Below are positions 45,296 to 56,971 of a stretch of DNA of 64,000 nucleotides, piece by piece. Source of the stretch: Apiosordaria backusii (lineage: Eukaryota; Ascomycota; Sordariomycetes; Sordariales; Lasiosphaeriaceae); NCBI GenBank assembly GCA_030549205.1, contig JAUKTV010000021.1, positions 186,001 through 250,000 of the forward strand. The letters run 5' to 3'. How positions within the stretch are numbered: position 1 is the stretch's first letter; every line of letters begins with the position of its first letter. The position numbers and the translations under genes were made by a program. The notes below the pieces were generated by a model, which searched no databases, had not been told where the DNA came from, and worked only from the letters and a program-made list of their open reading frames with translations.

Positions 45296-48207
45296 GTTGG
45301 ATCAGGTTCTGAAAGGTATTACTGTGTTTGATCTGCTGGATAGCGCTCTTGGGAGAGACAGAGTGAGAAGAATGAGCGGTTTATGCTGACGCTTGTGTTT
45401 GAGAGAGAGTCTAGACTTGCCAGAAGCCCATTAGAGGGGAAAAAAGGGAGTGTACAGAAGAAACCTTCCAGAGGTCGAACTTCAAAATGAAAATGTGTTT
45501 AAAAAGAGTGCTTTCCAGAAGCACAATGATTGGAAGAAGAGAACGTTTTTGGACTTGCCAGAAGCCCCGAGAAGGAGTGGATTGATCGAGATGCTTGAAC
45601 TGATGATGAGGGTACTGGTTCTCTTTATACACGCTTATGAAGTTCATTTTCCTGTTTAGAATTGTCATAAACTCATGACAGCCTCGCGTTTGCTGTCTCT
45701 GACCTCGACATCACAAAGTTTCAACTGAAGTCAATAGCCAGCTCTGCCACACGGCGGCGACGACCATAGCCCTGGTCTGTACTCTATTCTCGATGTTCGA
45801 AGTTTCATTGACTGTCTTCTGCCTTTGCGGCATCTTGTCGATGCCAGGGTGATCTCAAAATAGGACTACAGACCCTTGTGGCTGGGCTCGCTGTACAACG
45901 CGCTGGTGGCTAAAGGGCGAAAAGTCAGAGATACGAAGCACAGTCGACGCCAATGTCGGTCAAGCTACGCTTCCATGACGAGTTTCATGGTTCACATGTC
46001 CAGAAGAATAATCCGAGACCCCTAAGCCCTAGGTGTACGTGCTTACTGACTCCTCCCAGAATACCTATGTAATTTTCACTTCAAGCAGTCAGCTATATGT
46101 GAACATATTCGCCCTCTACCCAGTAGAACATGTCAGTCTAGTTTCATGGCTGCGGCTTGCAGCCTTTCAGTATTAGGTTATACGGCATTGAGCGTGGCGT
46201 TGTCCAGAGTGACATTAATGTTTAAGCCTTTCGTCACTCTCATTATGGGTCTGGTATCACGGTGCACCGTGAAAGCCGTTCTTGACCCAGTGGTACCTTG
46301 TACGGCCAGCAGGGTTGTCTCATTCTGGATCTTGAACACCACTCTGGTGTGAAGTTGTGAACCAGGACATCTTTCCATGATGACAGACCAAAGTGTGACG
46401 AATGTTTGACCCAGGGCCAGCCAGCCGCAACCCGAGAGAGCAAATAGGTGGTTTCGAACTTAATAGAGCTTGGAAAATTGGTTACGTTTACCGTGATCAA
46501 TGCAGAAAACTTTAGCGAGAATACATGATGTAAACTTGGACTTCAACTTTTATACTGCCATCACATTCAGTGCTCGGACATGTTGAATAAGCATGAGAAG
46601 CTTGATCAAAACTATTGATCCCGAGGAGATTTCCTAGTCTACAAGAACGACAGACACAACTGGGATGAAGTACCGACGTTGAGGCCCGATACGTAACAGT
46701 ATTCCAAGCACGGTGTCGAATACTCTGGCCGAACCGGAAAGGATCAATTACCGGCCTTGGCCCCAGATGGGCCAAGGTAAAAGACTCACGTGGCCAACAA
46801 TCTGCCCTTGGGTTTGAAGGTCTTTGGAAGGGTCAAGTATCGGATATTTTCACAGCATCGACCAAACCAAGACAAATGTATCTTTGCGGCTCCAAGTTTG
46901 TCTGACGACCTCAAAGGGCGAGCTGAGGTCGAGATAAACACATCCAAGAGCACAGTGGATGCAATATCATCGAGCCCTAAAACAGAACAAGCTCATCCCC
47001 CACTTCCTACACACCTCTCCCCACACACTTCTGAAAAATGGTTGTTGATGCTGCCACACTGCAGTGGTGTGAGATGCCGAGATCCGCGAATAGGTTGGGA
47101 TTGGTGGTAGCCGCTGGTGAAATCAGGGTTATAATTCTTCTCAAGGCTGCAGAATGCTGTCATCGATTGTTGGATATGAGATCGAGAGCGCCTTGAAAAC
47201 TTCGTTGTTGGTGGTTGGGGACGTCAGGGATGAGGATGAAGCCCCACCGGCCGACCGGCTTGACACACCATAACAGTCGGGCATGATTGAAACCCGGCAT
47301 TGTTTTTGTTGTTGCATTCTTGGGCACCCGACCCCTCTTATTGTCTGCAATTACTCTCATATTACCAGATAGCTCTGAGCTGTCACCTGAGAAGTTCAGT
47401 GGAATAAGAAGCCTGAACGTTGCGCTGTCAGTGCCCCGGCTCCCCCGCACAAAGAATCGCCGCTCCCAGCCAATCAACAGGCGGTCAATTGCCAGGCCCA
47501 CTCTGGAGAAGACACTGACTGCCTGCCCCGCGATTCTGGCTTCGGCATTGGCAGAAATTCCATTGGTCCGCGTGGTTCCGGGAATGACCGAGGCCCTCAA
47601 GCAGAGCAAACGCCAAGAAACACGAGCAAAGGGTAGCCCTGCCACAGCCCACCATCTTTTGGGCGCCGACTCGACGTCAGGACGACATCCCGCCCACGGA
47701 AAGAAGCGGCTGCGATTTCATACATTTTGTACCACCACCCACAACTTCGGTTCCCCGACTCTTGATTTTTTCGCGCAGGAACGCCAGAACTCATTTGCCG
47801 CACCGCTTCTGTCCTTGGTCCAGTTACGTCTCGACTTGCCCACACACATCTTACCCGGCACGACTGAGCGCCCACTGGCCATCTGCACGAGTCAAGCAAC
47901 GAATCCCAGAATTGTTAGAAGCAAATTCACCGCTCACCGGCACCTGCAACGACAGTGCTCCTTCGCCGCGCAAGTTTAAACTTTGACCGAGCGCGAGTCT
48001 AAACGATAAGGAGAAGGATAACCTCCCCGACTCGACCAGCAACTGTAACATAATACGATCAGAAGAAAGCACCACGACGACACGAGGGCGACGAAAGGAT
48101 AGGTATCATCGTTTGGGATACACCAAGCCAAGCACCGGGACTGCGATCACCAAGCGCCACGGGGCTTTTCAACCCCTTTTCCATACGCCGAATAGCGAGC
48201 AATCAAC
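45296..48207. other. Long intergenic region, no secure gene
   Basis: About 2.9 kb between divergent starts at 45295 (-) and 48208 (+). A 16-bp segment GACTTGCCAGAAGCCC occurs twice in direct orientation about 138 bp apart just upstream of 45295 (near 45413 and 45551). A frame of about 230 codons at 47287-47979 starts at TTG and has no domain character; it overlaps what is probably the C/T-rich leader of the next gene. Nothing else recognised. Confidence 0.5.
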
Positions 48208-48678
48208 ATGTCTTCCCAACGCCCCTTTTTCTTGTCGACCTTTTTTGCCGCATTTCGTCAACAACCACCCTCGGCCATATCGACACAACAACCAAATAAG
48301 CACACTACCCAGGTTTCTTCAGGGGTAGGATCGTCATCAGCAGCCACCCCACGATCGATATCCGCTTCAGCTACAGCAGCAACATCACAAGCTGCTTCGC
48401 CATCGACGTCAGCATCTGCCTCCCGAACAGGCGTGATTGGACAATTACCACTACATTCTCCACGGCATCATCATACAGCCGGTATACCGATTCCACATTC
48501 TGGAGGTAGAAGACGAGGGAGCGACAGCAGCAGTGAAGGGTTTCGGGATGCGCTAGGGACAGAGAAGTTGTATATTGGCGGAAGGACTGCCACAGGGGAA
48601 GAAAGGTTCTTCAAGCTGGGCGTCGTAAGGAGGGTCAGGAGCGGTGATAGACTATCACTAGACAGGCTCAGCTTGTAA
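48208..48678 (+). CDS. Small Ser/Ala-rich protein with a conserved-looking C-terminus, unknown function
   Basis: One exon, 156 residues, ATG preceded by AATCAAC. The N-terminal 90 residues are Ser/Thr/Ala/Gln-rich and likely disordered. The C-terminal 55 residues look structured and constrained: HSGGRRRGSDSSSEGF, then EKLYIGGRTATGEERF, KLGVVRRVRSGDRLS. I have the impression of closely similar C-termini in other Sordariomycete hypothetical proteins but cannot name a family. RRGSDSS resembles a basophilic kinase/14-3-3-type site. No signal peptide or membrane span. Confidence 0.65.
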   Translation: MSSQRPFFLSTFFAAFRQQPPSAISTQQPNKHTTQVSSGVGSSSAATPRSISASATAATSQAASPSTSASASRTGVIGQLPLHSPRHHHTAGIPIPHSGGRRRGSDSSSEGFRDALGTEKLYIGGRTATGEERFFKLGVVRRVRSGDRLSLDRLSL

Positions 48679-49198
48679 TGTCAACGAATTAACAGTATGA
48701 CATGAACTGGATCATGGCGTTTTGGGTTATTTGGTCTTTTTGGATTGATATGGCGTTTTATTGGATGGCAGTGGGCAAACATTCTTGGATGGCACGGTAT
48801 TACGGAAGCTATACATATGCATAACTACATTACAAACATAGCAACAGGACTGGCGCGGCTGCCTCAGGTACAGGAGAACATAAAAAGGAGAAACTACAGT
48901 TGGTGTAGCATAGGGAATATTGTGAGGCCGAGGCCCACAGGATAGGACACACAGGTAGATGTCTGTATGTGGGGGAGTGCACACAGAAAGAGACTTGCAA
49001 AACCAGCAACCACGCTTTTTGCGAGAAACAATACAGAGACATTGTCACGCTCTTCATACTCAAATTTCTTATCAGGACCGCCAACAACTCTTGAATGTAT
49101 AGTGTTCAATGTGTTTCAGAACATCTGCACAACGAGCTGCTCAACCAAGTGACCCTAATTTCCTACTGTCTATCTGCAACACAAACAGCAAAAAGTAT
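48679..49198. other. Intergenic region between convergent genes
   Basis: About 520 bp between the small-protein gene (+) and ALG10 (-), containing both 3' ends; nothing recognised. Confidence 0.55.
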
Positions 49199-51287
49199 CT
49201 ACCACATAAATCTCTGTAACCTCCCCCCATCGAGCACATTCCCTTCGGTATCTTTCCATATATATGGCCTGAACAAAAACAGGTACATGGTCGCAACGTT
49301 GATGGCCACGAACCAGAGCGTCTCAAGCACAAGACGGATATCGATCTTTTTGCCGATGCCCACCGAGGTAAAAGACCAGGAAGGGACCAGCAGGCGGTAG
49401 AATACCCAGGGAAGGATAAAGTACCGCGGTTCCACTAGCGGGGCGGTGATGAGGGAGAGGGCGGTGGTCAAGAGCCAGAGGATGGTTGTTGATGTGTTGG
49501 GGGGTATGTCGGAGATGGAAGAGGGGGATTCGAGGAGGATGAATGGGGTCTTGTCCTTCTTTACGACAGTGATTGTTAAGTTCTTGGTGCGAGGTTTTCG
49601 TGGCTTTGACTTTGGGGGCTGTGAGGTTTGGGTTGTCGATGGAGCGGAGGAAAGGCTGCCCCATACCAGCCACCTTGCCAGAGTGTAGGGTATTACTAGC
49701 AAGAGTCTAATGAGCGGGGAGCGGAGGATGGTGTACCGGAAGACGTAGAACATGTAGTGTCTGTTGTCGGCGAGTGTGAAAGGGTGGATGATGGTGTTGT
49801 ATTGGACTACTGCTACGGATAGGGCAGCAGTGAGAAGTGCCCAGGGAATGGTGAACAGAGCTTTGGGGCCGAGGACGAGAGAGTGGACTGTGCGGAGGGG
49901 GCGAGTGATGAATCCAAAAATGGAAGGGATGAAAAGGGGAAGAGAAAAGAAGGCGAAGAGAGGCCAGATGTAGAGCATCTGGGCGAGATGGATCGTTGCG
50001 ATGTGGTTGGATTTGTCTCCTGGTGCATTGTTAGCAAATATGTCAAGATAAACAACAAAGGTGGCGACCTACCAAGCACGACTCCCCCGTTCCAAGCCAC
50101 GAAGCCAGCGAATAACCCCAGGATAGTGATGTGAGGCCATATTTGGCGCAGGACTTTTACTGGGTTGCAGAGAGCAGTCACACCAATGGTAAGTAGACAA
50201 AAGAACCAATCTGAGATTCCAATCAGTATATAGGCCACATGAAGCGAATAGAGGAGGCTTACCATCAGGCCCTGACTTGCTCAGGGGTGGGTCATGAAGA
50301 GTGTTGAGAAACGCTTGAGCACCAGGCTTGACAGATCGCAGAACGTGAACAGCCTCCAAGCCGCCCATATAGACAACAACCCAAAAGACATTGGTCTGAC
50401 GCATGAAGAGGGCAGCTACACCCAAAACGACCATCCAGACATCGCTCAAAAGACCTGGACTCTCCGGCCCGATCCGTTGCAAATGGTGTCGGTACGCGAG
50501 AAGTACCACCAAGGTCGACAAAGGATCAGTGTAATACAGGCCCGAGAAGAAGAAAATAACCGGCATCAACGCAATGTTGAAGGCGGTATGAAAGGGGTAC
50601 AGCGGCCGGTTCGATGAAGAAACCTTGCCTATTCGCTCAGCCTGCCTCCTTTCGATCAAACTGCGGCATTGTGTTGCACCGACAACAATTGCTAGAACAA
50701 CTGAGAGGTTGTGGAAGCGTAAGTTCGAGGTTTCACATGTGAGCATAGAGATCTTGTTGTAAGCCAAGGAGAAGAAGTAGCTGATAGACAACACGGAGTT
50801 AGACACCATGAACTGAGAAAGATGAGGGACGAGTGGGAGCTTACAGGCCGGGAGGAGTAGTAATCTTGTCATCCCACTGTCGGTACTTTCCTTCGCAATA
50901 GACCTGTACCTGAGGAATATGGAAGAACTCGTCCTATTGCAAGTTAGCGCCTTACACCCCAGAGAAGATACCAAACTGACTTACAAGATACGGCTCAGGG
51001 ACATAGTGGTTGACGAGAAGTGGCCAGACACCGCCCACTACGTTGAGGAAATATAATGAAGCGCTGATCAGAGCATATGTGGTCCATGGTGAATTGGTCT
51101 TGTTTCGCGGTGATGTTGAAGTGCTCAGTGGTGGATAAATGAGCCATGCTAGGAATGTCGATGTAACGAAGGCCGTCACCAGAGGTCCAAGGCTCAGGCT
51201 CTCAACCCAGATATTGACTGCATCCTTCAAATTTCTCTTCCCATCGATGATGAAGGCGTGAACGAAATACCGTAAAGAACCAACCAT
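49199..51287 (-). CDS. ALG10: Dol-P-Glc alpha-1,2-glucosyltransferase (DIE2/ALG10 family)
   Basis: Adds the terminal glucose to the dolichol-linked N-glycan precursor in the ER. Exons 51287-50985, 50933-50845, 50780-50263, 50210-50073 and 50019-49199 give about 622 residues; all donors are GTAAGT, GTAAGC or GTAGGT type and the phases agree. The family signature spans the first splice junction: VPEPYL followed by DEFFHIPQVQ, then WDDKITTPPGL. The protein has about a dozen hydrophobic spans, and LADNRHYMFYVFR occurs in the C-terminal third, also typical. A hydrophilic insertion (about residues 475-510, Lys/Pro/Ser-rich) is present. The roughly 100 residues before VPEPYL are longer than in yeast Alg10, so the true start could lie downstream or involve another splice. 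QCR10 lies just upstream on the same strand. Confidence 0.94.
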
Positions 51288-51640
51288 GACATCGACGAGG
51301 TATTTGCTCTGGTTTGTGTTTGCTCAGAGGTTAGTGTTTCGAGAAATTAGATGCATCTTTCTTTTGGCCATCTTACAACTGTCCCCTGGGCCCACATGGT
51401 CCGTGCGCTGAAGATGTGAGATGAGCCCAACATTCTCTGTCAAAATCGCAGGCACTGGCGACGGAAGAGTCTTGATCTACATGACTTCTGAATATGGGAA
51501 GTTTTGATGCATGGTGTCTATAAAATTCATTCTGTTTTACAAGCCTCAAAAACAAAGGAGGTAGCGTCAAAATGCCCATTAAACCCGCTACCCCCAGCGT
51601 CGAAATCACACCCCGTCATACAAGCCCGAGTAATATTGAT
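51288..51640. other. Spacer between QCR10 and ALG10
   Basis: 353 bp between the QCR10 stop and ALG10 start, both on the minus strand; serves as QCR10 3' end and ALG10 promoter. A 78-codon hydrophobic frame (51373-51609, -) begins at GTG and is not called as a gene. Confidence 0.55.
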
Positions 51641-52379
51641 TTAGAACGGCTATAAATGTCAGCAGCGTGAACATCCCATCAAGGAATGAGAAAACTCACG
51701 TTGTCAGCGGGGTGGACCTTCTTCGAGAAGTAGTTTTGGAGCGCGGGACCAACAACAGGGATGTTCTAAACCTATTAGCAAATGCTCAGAAAGTCTGAAG
51801 GGGAGAGAGGTACATACACCAAGAACATCGTTGTAGACCTTGGGAACACCAGAGGTCAAGAAAATGACACCGAAAAGGGCGACACCGCCGAAGAGGCCAG
51901 CCTTGACACCGCTGTGATACGTTAGTATCGTCTTGCAAAGTATTTGACGTCCTTTCCAGCTCGAAAATCCTTCAAGCAGAAACGAAGAGATGGTCTAGGA
52001 TGAGGTTCTCATGGAACACCATCCAGACCCTCTATACCCATCCCGCGCCTCAGTTCAAAACCCCGAAAATCCGCCCAGAAATGCCCACCAGCAAAAGACA
52101 CTCGGAGGTGAATCGACTTACAGGTTGGTCACAGTCTTAGCAGTGATGTTGCCGATATGGGCCTGGTAATGGTACCTGGGAGTATCGAGTCAGCGCCTGA
52201 CCTGACGCATATAAATCTTCGCTCCTTCGGTCTTGCTAATTGAGAACCCTCGACCGTATCGACCGCTGGGAGGCTCTGAATGTCGTCGAAGAAGATTGGA
52301 TATCGGTCGGAGCTTACTTAGGGCCATATGGGCTCTTGTACTCGGGGTGGGCCGCACGGCGAACTGGAGTCTTCAACAT
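51641..52379 (-). CDS. QCR10: Cytochrome bc1 complex subunit 10
   Basis: Small accessory subunit of mitochondrial complex III. Five exons: 52379-52318, 52175-52122, 51911-51818, 51765-51700 and 51649-51641, coding for about 94 residues. Donors are GTAAGC, GTAAGT, GTATGT and GTGAGT. The last coding exon is only 9 nt (Pro-Phe-stop), giving the family-like ending HPADNPF. Other features: HPEYKSPYGPKYHYQ at the N-terminus, one membrane span (GLFGGVALFGVIFLTSGVP) and NIPVVGPALQNYF, which aligns in character with the yeast IPLLGPTLEDH segment. About four fifths of the codons are split among short exons, so automated callers may miss it. It shares a divergent promoter with MED4. Confidence 0.88.
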
Positions 52380-52865
52380 GACGTCGTTAGCAAAGGTGCT
52401 CTGAAATGCACTGAGGCCTGCTGAAAAGTGCTGATAGGATCTGGAATTATATAGAGTGACAGGAATAGTCTGAAGAACCTACAGGGAAAGGCATTTTGAC
52501 TAACGCAACAAAAAAGAGCGAGGTGGTGCTTCAATGACTGTCGAAACAAGGTCGAAACGGCTGTTGGATTTGGTCTTGCGCGAGATTCTTTGCCGGAGAG
52601 AGCCGGGACCGAGTGGTGGCCTGAGGCAGAAACAACATCCCACTTTCACGTGCGGGTACCTGTCCCCTGAAGATCCACTACAAGCCGCTCTGACACAACC
52701 CACCAAGCTCCAGCGCAATGGTCAGTGAATTCAGTGACATCTGCATCCCAAAATAAATCTCCGGAGACACCTCTTTCTTTCAATCTTGCTCTCCCAACTA
52801 CGACCTTCTTTCAACACTCGGATAGCCACATTCCTCCCCAAGTTGTACCATCACCAAACATTATA
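52380..52865. promoter_or_regulatory. Divergent intergenic region between QCR10 and MED4
   Basis: 486 bp between divergent starts of a respiratory-chain gene and a Mediator gene; presumably a bidirectional promoter. An upstream in-frame extension of the MED4 frame (52725-52865) lacks conserved character and is treated as leader. Confidence 0.5.
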
Positions 52866-53876
52866 ATGGACAAGAAGCTCGACGCCTCCTTTGAGCGCGT
52901 CGAAAAGGCGCTCGCAGTGCTCATCGACTCGATGTCAAAGTACACGCCCTCTGAGAAGGCCGCTAATGGCGTCGTCAAGGCACAGCGCGAACTTTTTCTC
53001 GGTTTGGAGGAGCTCGAGATACACCAGCGGAACGTCGCTCGCATCCGGCAACTTGAGCAGGAAACCGAAGCCCTCGACGCCCAAACAAAACAAACAATCA
53101 GCGCCCTCTGGGAAATGCGCAAGGAACTCGTTGCAGTTGCCCCAACCAAATTCACACCAACCAAGGAGGAGAAATACCCCTTCACAACACAACAACTCCT
53201 CGACTACGCCCGGCGCATAAGTCGCAATACCCTCCCTCCCCCAGGCGTAACGAACGGGGTAGACCTCTCACCCGCCGCCCCCACCACCCCCGACGACCAA
53301 TCCGCAGGAGGACCAAACGGCAGCTTTGCGAACTCAATAGGCGGAGGAGGCGGTAGTGACCCAGGCACAGCAGCATCTACGCCCGCGCCAGGAGTCCAAG
53401 ACTCTTTTGTCTCCCAAGCCCCCTCCCAGTCCCTAACAGGCGCCACCGAGCTGCCCGTCCACCTCAAGCCAGCCGTCAACCCCCTCGAGAACGCCCCGTT
53501 TTTCACCTTCCCAACCATCGACCGCATTCGAAGCGGCGCCCTAGCTCAATACCAAGATCTTGTCAACAGGGGCATCGACCCGAAGATCTATGACCCAGAA
53601 GAGGAGGAGCGGCGCCTCAAGCAGGAGGAACAAGAGCGCAAGGAAGCTGAAGAGCGCGCCAGGCAAGAGATGGAGGAGCAAGAGCGCAGAATGCGCGAGG
53701 AGAGAGAGCGCATGGCGAGAGAGCGCGAACTGGCCAGGCAGCAACAGCAGCAGGAAGGCGGGATCGATCGCAGGGGAAGCGTCCTGGCTCCTGGACAAGG
53801 GGGTGGCCAGCCCGGCAGGTCGGCGCCCAAGCAGTTTACCTTTTTGGACGAGGACGATGACGATGATGAGGACTAG
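52866..53876 (+). CDS. MED4: Mediator complex subunit 4
   Basis: Middle-module subunit of Mediator, bridging activators and RNA polymerase II. One exon, 336 residues, start at the ATG after TTATA. The N-terminal 110 residues are helical/coiled coil (MDKKLDASFERVEKALAVL, ELEIHQRNVARIRQLEQE), then YPFTTQQLLDYARRISRNTLPPPG, the hallmark Med4 segment. A Gly/Ser/Pro linker follows, then PFFTFPTIDRIRSGALAQYQ, a long charged Glu/Arg helix (about 255-300) and an acidic end (DEDDDDDED). Length and order fit fungal Med4. Confidence 0.92.
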   Translation: MDKKLDASFERVEKALAVLIDSMSKYTPSEKAANGVVKAQRELFLGLEELEIHQRNVARIRQLEQETEALDAQTKQTISALWEMRKELVAVAPTKFTPTKEEKYPFTTQQLLDYARRISRNTLPPPGVTNGVDLSPAAPTTPDDQSAGGPNGSFANSIGGGGGSDPGTAASTPAPGVQDSFVSQAPSQSLTGATELPVHLKPAVNPLENAPFFTFPTIDRIRSGALAQYQDLVNRGIDPKIYDPEEEERRLKQEEQERKEAEERARQEMEEQERRMREERERMARERELARQQQQQEGGIDRRGSVLAPGQGGGQPGRSAPKQFTFLDEDDDDDED

Positions 53877-54318
53877 AGGTCTAATTTTGTAACTGTACCC
53901 TTACGACTTCTGGAATAGGTAGCTGTATAGATAGATCACCTGAAAAAAGGGGGAAATAATACCAGGATCTTGGTCACCAAAGCGTAAATATGCTAGCCAG
54001 TAGTATTTGGTGATGTGATGATACAAAAAAAAAGCCACAATGAAACAGTCTTCGCCAACTCCTCATCCTCTTACCGATCCAACACCCCCAGGCTAACCCC
54101 CATAAGCAATAGTAGTACAAACAGAATTAACTGGTCGTCATATGATTGTTTTTCACTTCTTCGCCTAGGAATCCAACCCATCCTTTCCATGTCTCCTGTT
54201 GCTTTTCTCTTTGCATTGCCAAAAAAACGAGTAATGCCACGCAACCTCCTGCTACCCCTAAACCTTGACCCGCCCATTTGAAGGGGTGACCCTCATCGCC
54301 CGGTATGTCCCAGTCTAA
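53877..54318. other. Intergenic region between convergent MED4 and TM9 genes
   Basis: About 440 bp containing two 3' ends; nothing else recognised. Confidence 0.55.
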
Positions 54319-56308
54319 TCAATCAATCTTGATGGAAGAGTAAATCTTGCGCACAAACAGCCAGCTGGCGAAATACCCGATCGTGCCTGGGAGACATTAG
54401 TATGGGTGGTGATGGCCAAAGGAAAATAGGACGAGACTCACCAGTCAGGATGAAGAACAAAAAGGAAATCAACGCGCTGTACCCAAGGTACAATACACTC
54501 CCGGTAAACCCGCTCAATGACAGCTTGGTAACCCAGTAGATGAGCGCATTGAGGAAGATATACCCACCGCTCATACCCGCAGCCAGGAAAGCCCTCCACT
54601 GCCAGTTGTAGTTCTCGGCGCAAAGCAGGAAGTACACCAGCAACACGGTGACAGCGGCGCAGGTGATGATCATCAGGCCGTAGCACAGGAACAGGAACCC
54701 AAACATGTAGTAGATCCGGCTGAACCAAATCGATGTCATAATAAAATACAGCTCCACGAAGATGGCGCCGAAGGGCAGCAGACCGACGAGGAGCATGCTG
54801 GGGATGGGCTTGAGATACGTGGTGACTGGTGGGATCTGGCGAGGGATCTGGTTGGTGCGCACGGGAGGTTCGATCGCGGGGGCGCGGAAAGCAAGCCATG
54901 AGCCAGCGAACGACAGGGGAACGCTGATGAGGAACCAGATGAAGATGAGCACGAGCATGGTGGTGAATGGTACAGCGCCGGAGGACTCCTCAGCCCACAG
55001 GAAGAGGTCGAGGAGGAAAAAGATGGAAAAGACGATTCCGGGAACCAAGAGAGGAGTGAGGATGATGTTGAGCTTCCACTTCTCTCCATGCAGGGACTTG
55101 TACATGCGCGCGGATGTATAGCCGCCTACAAAGCCCAGCACAGTGTAGAGCAGGACCATGATGGTGCCAAGAGAGCCACGATTCGACGGAGAGAGGAAGC
55201 CCAGCAGAGCGAAGGCAATGGTGAAGCCGGCCATGACGAAGAGCTGGGTGCCGTTACCCAGGAAAACCGAGAGGAGAAGAGGATGTGATGGGTTACGGAA
55301 GACGTCACCATGGACGAGCTTCCAGCCAGAGTCCTCTTGTACACCATCTTCCAACACAGATGTCCCAGACAAATCGTCAAGGTTGATCTGATCCAAACGG
55401 TTGTACCGCGCGATATCCCTCTTGAGGGCCCGAACCAAAATAGACATGACGGTCAAGACGAGGAAGACAACGATAACGGACGAGTTGATGAGTGAGAACC
55501 ACTGAATCTTGGGGTCGTACACATGGAGGTACTTGTCCCATCGGGTGGCCCAAACAGTGGTAGACTCAATCCAGTATACGCTGTAGGTGAATTGCACCTT
55601 GCTGTCGCCCGTTTCGCTCAGCTCGACGATATCCGGCGCCGTGTTGCAAGTGTCTGGACCGATTTCGCCAGTGTACTTCCTCGATTCGGGCTGGACAATG
55701 ACGCCAACAACGCGGTACTGGCCGTTGTTTCCGCTGACCTCGTGATACTCGATAATAATGTCGTAATGGTTATTGAACTTGATTCGGCCGTCGTCTAGCT
55801 GCTCGCCCAGCAGGAAACCGGGGTTTGTAAACTCGGTGTCGGATAAGACATCGACAGTTTTCTGGCCGGCCGGAAGCCCATCAACCAGCCAGTTAAGACT
55901 GACACCTTCTTGAATCTGTTGGTTTATGAACTGGGCTGCGTTCTTCCCGTATGTCACCTCGCACTGCTTCTTGCAGGTTTCGTTGTGCTTCATCTTGAGT
56001 TCAAAGGCTGAGGTCTTTATTCTGTCTCCAAATAGGATGCTCCCCAAGCTCTCCCCCACAGACTGCCCTCCTCCTTCTGGCGCGCAAAACTGGAACGTTG
56101 GGTGGTAGTAGTCCCAGGACAGGACCGAGTGTAGTACCGAGTCCGCATCGCCGACCGGTCGTATGGCGTTCACGTAGAGTGGTACAGCGTCATCTTGTTT
56201 GTATGAAGTCGGCGCAACACCTGGAAGGTAGAATGCTGAGGCGAGCTGCGGAAGAGCAAGTAAAGAGGCAAGAAGTGCCCCTGATGGTGCGTGTTTTCGT
56301 AGTTGCAT
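54319..56308 (-). CDS. Transmembrane 9 superfamily (EMP70) protein
   Basis: Nine-span endosome/Golgi protein involved in sorting and glycan-dependent traffic. Exon 1 is 56308-54442, intron 54441-54387 (donor GTGAGT, acceptor CCCAG) and exon 2 54386-54319, about 644 residues. The start at 56308 begins at a signal peptide (MQLRKHAPSGALLASLLALP), followed by the family opening FYLPGVAPTSY and VPLYVNAI. The lumenal domain (to about residue 270) has HNETC and GYKNAA-like segments; nine hydrophobic spans follow. The intron placement gives the C-terminus KIYSSIKID, with the KxD-type Golgi-retention signal of this family; reading through the intron would lose it. An upstream in-frame Met at 56422 is rejected because it adds a second unrelated hydrophobic segment. 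Confidence 0.95.
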
Positions 56309-56971
56309 CGTGCTGTTTGTGTATGTGGGATCTATAGCTAGAGTCAGGATAAGGAAGACAAAGAAAAAAGAAAACAACACATGGGCCCTGCTAGCAACGG
56401 CGCATAGGGCTGAAGTCGTCACCGTGCAGCGATAGGTTTAGGACAGTCTGGGTGGGTTTGGCCTTCGCGATCAGGGGAATTGAACTTGGCGAACGTACTG
56501 TAGAGTGGGAAACGAGCAGTCTGCTACCCGTTCGAGGGTTCAGCCTTATAACAAAGAATGTCTCATGCAGAACAATAGGGAAATCATGGAAAGGTCAACT
56601 GCCGATTGGAATGCTATCGGAGACATTGAGGGTTGGAGAGTCTAAAAAAAAGTTGTCGCAGCTTTCAAAGCTCCCGACAAGTCAGAACAGCTGGCCAACA
56701 GCACTTGGGGTCATCAGCGGCTGCCTTGTTCGTCAGGTCGTTTGGATTCATTGCACTTGCGGCCGGAGAATCATCGGTTAGTGATAAGGCAAGCTGATAA
56801 GCCCCCGTGGCTTTTGTTCGAGGATCAGAGAGCCGGTTGCCCCACAAAAAAGTCTCGATGTGGGGGCCTAGAGTTGCAAAAGAATTTGTTCTTCCCATTC
56901 GCTTTGCTCTGCATTCAGATCCGCGAAACATCAGCAATCTCAATTTTGCAGATTGCTTATTCCAGGCGATA
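56309..56971. promoter_or_regulatory. Divergent intergenic region between TM9 and LCP5 genes
   Basis: About 660 bp between divergent starts; presumably both promoters. No separate gene or named site recognised. Confidence 0.45.

Noticed and set aside
47287..47979. 230-codon frame upstream of the small-protein gene
   Set aside because: Begins at TTG, has no domain character, and lies in what looks like a leader/promoter region with overlapping frames on the other strand.
51373..51609. 78-codon hydrophobic frame between QCR10 and ALG10 as an extra ALG10 exon
   Set aside because: Starts at GTG and ALG10 already has an adequate N-terminus before VPEPYL; no supported splice join.
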